Positions 60,066 through 64,000 of a DNA stretch of 64,000 bases are shown here, piece after piece. Numbering within the stretch: the first letter of the stretch is position 1; every line of letters starts with the position of its first letter. Below the pieces are notes generated by a model, which searched no databases, was not told the origin of the DNA, and saw only the letters and a program-made list of their open reading frames with translations. The position numbers and the translations under genes are program-made. The DNA is from Pseudolabrys sp. (GTDB lineage Bacteria; Pseudomonadota; Alphaproteobacteria; Rhizobiales; Xanthobacteraceae), in assembly GCA_029980465.1 (NCBI GenBank), contig JARYIJ010000001.1, positions 1,947,749 through 2,011,748 on the forward strand, written 5' to 3'.

Positions 60066-60620
60066 TCAGCACCCGCCGTATTTCGGAAGCCCCCGCACGT
60101 CGGCAAGGAATGGAGCGTTCGCATCGCGCGTTGATAACGACGGCTTCTCGATGCCCCACGGGATTCCGATTGTGGGATCGTTCCAGCGGATTGTGATTTC
60201 GTCGGCGGGGCTGTAAGCCTCGTCGCATTTGTAGAAAAAGTCCGCAGTTTCCGACAACACCAGAAAGCCGTGGGCGAAACCCCGTGGAATCCAGAATTGC
60301 CGCCGGTTGTCGTCATTAAGCTCGACGGCGACATGCTTTCCGAATGTGGGGCTCCCGGTGCGGACGTCTACGGCCACATCGAGGACGCGGCCGCGCAAGA
60401 CCGTGACGAGTTTGCCCTGGCTGCGGGGATTTTGGAGGTGCAGCCCTCGCAGGACGCCGGCGGAGGACCGCGAGATATTGTCCTGGATAAAGGGCTCCGA
60501 AATTCCGCGCTCGCTGTAACGGTCGGCTCTAAAGAGCTCGAAGAAGAAGCCACGCGTATCCCCGAAGATCTTGGGCTCGACAATCATGACTCCCGGGATC
60601 GGCGTTTCGATTATATTCAT
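60066..60620 (-). CDS. rfbC: dTDP-4-dehydrorhamnose 3,5-epimerase
   Basis: A 184-residue cupin enzyme of the RmlC family. Catalytic His61 is in RGLHLQNP and Tyr130 in FFYKCDEAYSP; the sugar-nucleotide motif IQDNISRSSAGVLRG precedes them. It makes dTDP-4-keto-L-rhamnose in L-rhamnose synthesis. Divergent from rfbA across a short region with a perfect dyad. Confidence 0.94.
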   Translation of the reverse strand: MNIIETPIPGVMIVEPKIFGDTRGFFFELFRADRYSERGISEPFIQDNISRSSAGVLRGLHLQNPRSQGKLVTVLRGRVLDVAVDVRTGSPTFGKHVAVELNDDNRRQFWIPRGFAHGFLVLSETADFFYKCDEAYSPADEITIRWNDPTIGIPWGIEKPSLSTRDANAPFLADVRGLPKYGGC

Positions 60621-60657
60621 ACCAGATGACTTTAATTGCCTGGGTTTTCTATTTTTC

Positions 60658-60676
60658 TAACACGCACAGCGTGTTA
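60658..60676. promoter_or_regulatory. 19-bp palindrome in the rfbC/rfbA divergent promoter
   Basis: TAACACGC (60658-60665), ACA, GCGTGTTA (60669-60676): perfect 8-bp arms. Its place between the two divergent starts suggests an operator controlling both. Confidence 0.55.
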
Positions 60677-60709
60677 TCTGCATTTGCATAGGGAGGCTGA
60701 TCCATCACG

Positions 60710-61594
60710 ATGAAAGGAATTATTCTCGCCGGAGGCACCGGAACGAGGCTTTACCCTTTGACGACAGTTGTCTGTAAGCAGCTTCTGCCGGTCTTTGACA
60801 AGCCGATGATCTACTATCCGCTGTCGACACTGATGTTCTCCGGCATTCGCGAGATTTTGATTATTTCGACGCCCGCCGACAAGCCGCTTTTCGAGCGTCT
60901 CCTCGGTGACGGTTCTGACCTGGGACTCACGCTGTCATTTGCCGCACAGAAGACCCCCCGGGGTCTTGCCGACGCGTTTATCGTCGGGCGGCAATTTATC
61001 GGCGATGACCGCGTTGCGCTCATCCTGGGCGATAACATCTTTTACGGTCACGGTTTGACAGGTCAGTTGGCCAAGGCTGCGGAGCGCACAAATAGCGCGA
61101 CAGTATTCGGATACGTCGTCAAGGATCCCGAACAGTACGGGGTCGTCGAGCTTGGTCAAAACGGCCGGGCAATTTCCATCGAAGAGAAGCCGAAACGCCC
61201 GAAGTCCAATCTGGCGGTGACGGGCCTTTATTTCTATGACAACGATGTTATCGACATCGCTGCCGCACTGAAGCCCTCGTCTCGGGGCGAGATCGAGATT
61301 ACCGACGTCAACCGGGCGTATCTCGAGCGTGGAGATTTACACGTCGAAATCCTCGGCCGCGGCTTCGCATGGCTCGATACCGGGAGTCACACGACGCTTC
61401 TGGAAGCAGCCAATTTTGTCCGTCTTCTGGAGCAGCGCCAGGGGCTGCGAATTGCCTGCCCGGAGGAAATTGCCCTCCGTCTAGGCTATATTTCGCGCGA
61501 ACAGTTTCGCGTTCTTGCCGAGCGCTCTGCCAAAAGCGGGTATGGCGAATACCTGCTCTCGATCTATCACTCGACTGCAAGCCATCTGGCGTAG
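60710..61594 (+). CDS. rfbA: Glucose-1-phosphate thymidylyltransferase
   Basis: A 294-residue nucleotidyltransferase of the RmlA family. It has the nucleotide motif [11 protein letters not shown] near the start, [19 protein letters not shown] (metal Asp), and [19 protein letters not shown]. It joins dTTP and glucose-1-phosphate. It precedes rfbB by 17 bases. Confidence 0.95.
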   Translation: MKGIILAGGTGTRLYPLTTVVCKQLLPVFDKPMIYYPLSTLMFSGIREILIISTPADKPLFERLLGDGSDLGLTLSFAAQKTPRGLADAFIVGRQFIGDDRVALILGDNIFYGHGLTGQLAKAAERTNSATVFGYVVKDPEQYGVVELGQNGRAISIEEKPKRPKSNLAVTGLYFYDNDVIDIAAALKPSSRGEIEITDVNRAYLERGDLHVEILGRGFAWLDTGSHTTLLEAANFVRLLEQRQGLRIACPEEIALRLGYISREQFRVLAERSAKSGYGEYLLSIYHSTASHLA

Positions 61595-61611
61595 TTGCTA
61601 CCAAGGTTCGA

Positions 61612-62697
61612 ATGCGGTTCGCGGATAAAACGATTTTTGTGACAGGCGGCGCCGGTTTCATTGGCTCTGCGGTCGTGCGTCTGCTGCTTGACCGTACAGG
61701 AGCTCGCGTTGTCAATATCGATAAACTGACTTACGCGGCCAATCTCAATTCGATTCCGCAAGCATCCGGGCACGCGCGGCATAGTTTTGCCAAAGTCGAT
61801 ATTTGTGACGGGTCACGGCTACGATCGTTGTTCGACCGGCATCGGCCTGACGCGATCTTAAATCTCGCCGCCGAAACCCACGTCGACCGGTCGATCGATG
61901 GCCCGGCCGAATTCATCCAGACCAACGTCTTGGGGACATTTACCCTGCTTCAGGAAGCTTTGCGATATTGGCGCGAGCTAGAGCCGGTGTGTCGTTCCGC
62001 TTTTCGATTGGTGCACGTATCGACGGATGAGGTCTATGGATCGCTGGGAGCAAGCGGTCTGTTCAGCGAAAGCAGTCCATACCAACCAAATTCGCCATAT
62101 TCAGCCAGCAAGGCGTCATCGGACCATCTTGTTCGCGCCTGGCGTGAAACGTACGGCCTTCCGACGATCATCACTAACTGTTCGAATAATTACGGCCCTT
62201 ATCAGTTTCCGGAAAAGCTCATTCCGCACATGATCATCAAGGCGCTCGCGCGAGAGCGCTTGCCTGTCTACGGGGACGGCTCCAACATTCGCGACTGGCT
62301 CTACGTCGAGGACCATGCCCAAGCTCTTGCTGTCGTACTAGAACGCGGGGAGGTCGGGGAGACGTACAATATTGGCGGGCGGAACGAACGATCGAACCTG
62401 GAGGTCGTCAGAACAATCTGCGGTCTTCTCGATCAGGCGATCCCGCACAGAGAAGGATCGTACGGTCAATTGATCGATTTTGTTGCGGATCGTCCGGGAC
62501 ACGACCGACGATACGCCATTGATGCCACAAAGATGGAAACGACTCTCGCTTGGCGACCTGAAGAAACGTTTGCCACGGGGCTTGAAAGAACTATTCGATG
62601 GTATCTCGAGAATCGAGAGTGGTGGCAGGCGGTCCTTGATCGCGGCTATAGGGCGAATCGGATAGGGCTATTCGTCAACGATGCGTCGGCTCTCTAA
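61612..62697 (+). CDS. rfbB: dTDP-glucose 4,6-dehydratase
   Basis: A 361-residue short-chain dehydrogenase of the RmlB family: NAD motif [11 protein letters not shown], active-site STDEVYG, and Tyr163-x3-Lys167 in YSASKAS. The start at 61612 was preferred to the frame at 61369, which lies inside rfbA. It makes dTDP-4-keto-6-deoxyglucose. No rfbD (reductase) is present in the window. Confidence 0.94.
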   Translation: MRFADKTIFVTGGAGFIGSAVVRLLLDRTGARVVNIDKLTYAANLNSIPQASGHARHSFAKVDICDGSRLRSLFDRHRPDAILNLAAETHVDRSIDGPAEFIQTNVLGTFTLLQEALRYWRELEPVCRSAFRLVHVSTDEVYGSLGASGLFSESSPYQPNSPYSASKASSDHLVRAWRETYGLPTIITNCSNNYGPYQFPEKLIPHMIIKALARERLPVYGDGSNIRDWLYVEDHAQALAVVLERGEVGETYNIGGRNERSNLEVVRTICGLLDQAIPHREGSYGQLIDFVADRPGHDRRYAIDATKMETTLAWRPEETFATGLERTIRWYLENREWWQAVLDRGYRANRIGLFVNDASAL

Positions 62698-62716
62698 ATA
62701 GGCCGTCAGCACAAGA

Positions 62717-62737
62717 TAGGCCTTTTATTGAGGCCTA
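62717..62737. repeat. 7-bp inverted repeat downstream of rfbB
   Basis: TAGGCCT (62717-62723), TTTATTG, AGGCCTA (62731-62737). It sits between rfbB and the glycosyltransferase fragment and overlaps that gene's possible TTG start. Could be a weak terminator or translational element. Confidence 0.5.
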
Positions 62738-62757
62738 ATGAACGAGAAGCCGAGCGG

Positions 62758-63399
62758 ATGTCATTCGGTGTTGGGCAATCAATCCGCGGCCTTGAAAGTG
62801 CCAATCTCCTGAATTGGCAAGCCGCATCCGACGATCCCTCGTTTGTCTATCGCTTTTGGCTTCGCCGTCCGCGCTACATGATCATTGTAGTGGAAGGCGA
62901 AGGTGGTGAGTCATTGGATCCCAAGCTCTACGTAGATCGCGGTAACGGATTCGAAGAGAGCACCGCCGTTTCATTGAAATATGCCGGAAGTAGCATTTAC
63001 TCCATTACCGTTCTGGAACCTCGCAAGGTCAAAGGGATCAGGTTTGATCCTTGCTCAAACAGTAGGAAACGCTTTAAGTATTGGGCTGAATTGGCGTGGA
63101 CTGACGGTGACCGCGATCAGTGTCTAATCGAGGCACGGCAGAGACTGGATGGGGCTGCGCAGCTCTACAAAGTTACGCTCGACGGAAAAGGCGAAAAGAA
63201 GACCAAACGTCGCTCATCTAAATTTATCGCTGAGCACTATGCTTCTGTTCTCCGTCTTGCTGAGAGCACGGCGCCGGCCCTTGACGTTAGTCTCCTTCGT
63301 GATGGGCCGTTCATCTCTTTTGTTGTCCCCGTTCATAATACTCCAGCACGGTACCTGGCCGCGGCTGTGCCGCGAAAATGCTTGTTACGCGTTCATTGA
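62758..63399 (+). pseudogene. Truncated glycosyltransferase family 2 gene
   Basis: A frame of about 213 residues. Residues 1-190 look like the N-terminal accessory region of a polysaccharide glycosyltransferase; then FISFVVPVHNTPARYL begins a GT-A/GT2 domain (P-V-[YH]-N-T-P). Only about 16 residues of that domain remain: after ARYL (about 63357) the sequence changes to AAAVPRKCLLRVH and stops. A normal GT2 domain needs about 230 more residues, including DxD, so this cannot be active. TTG at 62728 is an alternative start. Confidence 0.75.
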
Positions 63400-63550
63400 C
63401 GTCTATGAGGACATAGCCGCCGAGATCCTGGTTGGAGGACGCTTCCTGGCTCGAAAAATCCTCAGCAGATGGCCCAGAGGCGGGCAAGGCGGTACACCCC
63501 GCAAGAGTGACCGCCAGCATGCAACAGGCAATTTTACCGACGAGCGACAC
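63311..63550 (-). pseudogene. Truncated polysaccharide-export (Wza-like) lipoprotein gene
   Basis: A minus-strand frame of 79 residues with a lipoprotein signal and lipobox LAGC (VTLAGCTALPASGPSAEDF), then GGYVLIDVNERVTSIFAAQPRPG, which is the start of polysaccharide biosynthesis/export proteins of the Wza/ExoF type. After PRPG (about 63355) the frame becomes unrelated and stops. Full-length members are about 350-400 residues. It is cut at the same place as the convergent glycosyltransferase. Confidence 0.7.
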
Positions 63551-64000
63551 TTCTTGCGGATCCCCCAGACCCCATAATCTATCAAAATTGACAATGGCTT
63601 ACGCAATTCGAAGCAGTTCCTGCCAGCTTGCATGCGACGGCCAAGCCTGCAAGTGATTTGCGCAATTTGGGAGAGGCTTTGTCAAATTTCCTCGATGGTA
63701 TTGGAATCACTAGGTTTTTCTGACTGTCCCTATGTCTGCGCTTCCGGTCAAAACAATGTATTTTGCCTGAAATATCATTAGGTTAATTTATATCTCTTGG
63801 CGGGCCGTCAGCTTGGGAGTCCCGATGTTGGTCGTGGCGAAGGCCAATGCGCGCCGGTCGCTCAATTTTGCGCTGGTCAAGTCCCCTCCGGCTACTGCTT
63901 CAGTATCCTCAGCATCGTCAGTGGCCTGGGTGCTTGGTAGCACTCCTTGACACACCGCTTCTCCGGGTTAAAGGGCGCGCGAGCTCAGCACAGTCACCGA
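63551..64000. other. Right-hand end, no supported gene
   Basis: Contains what should be the upstream region of the export-lipoprotein fragment, with an A/T-rich stretch near 63740-63800. Short frames here lack ribosome sites or motifs. The end may belong to a gene that continues outside the window. Confidence 0.4.

Noticed and set aside
63551..64000. Short plus-strand frame starting near 63823
   Set aside because: About 41 codons, Ala/Ser-rich, without motif or clear support from context.

Overview
The window looks like chromosomal DNA of a GC-rich alphaproteobacterium of the order Hyphomicrobiales, probably near Bradyrhizobium, Rhodopseudomonas or other Nitrobacteraceae/Xanthobacteraceae. 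This is inferred from gene content: a cbb3 oxidase operon (ccoNOQP/IS) behind a FixK/FNR-type box, DUF1127, DUF2249 and DUF2478 proteins, a FixJ-like regulator, DUF3300/DUF2950 and HdeA-like secreted proteins, and a CtrA-type TTAA-N7-TTAAC site. No rRNA, tRNA, CRISPR array or intact insertion sequence was seen.

Layout. (1) 0.2-24 kb, envelope/stress region, visibly less GC-rich than the middle: TPR protein, MASE1-PAS histidine kinase with a LuxR-type regulator and a lone receiver, MarC, HdeA-like protein, two AspT-type antiporters flanking AI-2E and FUSC proteins, a 919-residue Orn/Lys/Arg-type decarboxylase behind the second antiporter, a DUF3302/HlyD pair, DUF4239, DUF2950/DUF3300, a Cys-rich OmpA protein and several small secreted proteins. 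Three intergenic regions share an AGTTG-N10-CAACT-like site. (2) 24-31 kb: XRE regulator, MFS transporter, pyrK-pyrD (class 1B)-M20 carbamoylase-pyrC and pyrE. This set can convert orotate to dihydroorotate, carbamoyl-aspartate and aspartate, with PyrE as a salvage branch. Similar TCTCA-N4 dyads lie before the regulator, the transporter and the pyr operon. (3) 31-44 kb, acyl-CoA metabolism: thioesterase, YiiX-like papain-fold protein, overlapping beta-oxidation operon (acyl-CoA dehydrogenase, thiolase, FadB-like, CoA-transferase/hydrolase), and on the other strand a ThDP-dependent lyase, a class III CoA transferase and a class II aldolase. (4) 44-54.5 kb, microaerobic respiration: ccoNOQP, a 66-residue ORF, DUF2189, ccoI, ccoS, a 7Fe ferredoxin, DUF1127, DUF2249, DUF2478 and an AhpD-like protein. 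(5) 55-64 kb: coiled-coil protein, polyamine ABC transporter (binding protein, ATPase, two permeases), rfbC/rfbA/rfbB for dTDP-rhamnose, then a broken region where a glycosyltransferase and an oppositely oriented polysaccharide-export lipoprotein are both cut off at the same place (~63355).

The strongest candidates for something undescribed are the apparent orotate-utilisation regulon (24.2-31.3 kb) and the antiporter/decarboxylase island with its shared operator-like motif. Start codons were adjusted to the best Shine-Dalgarno match where the longest frame began too early. Functions rest on motif and family recognition by eye; no database search was run.
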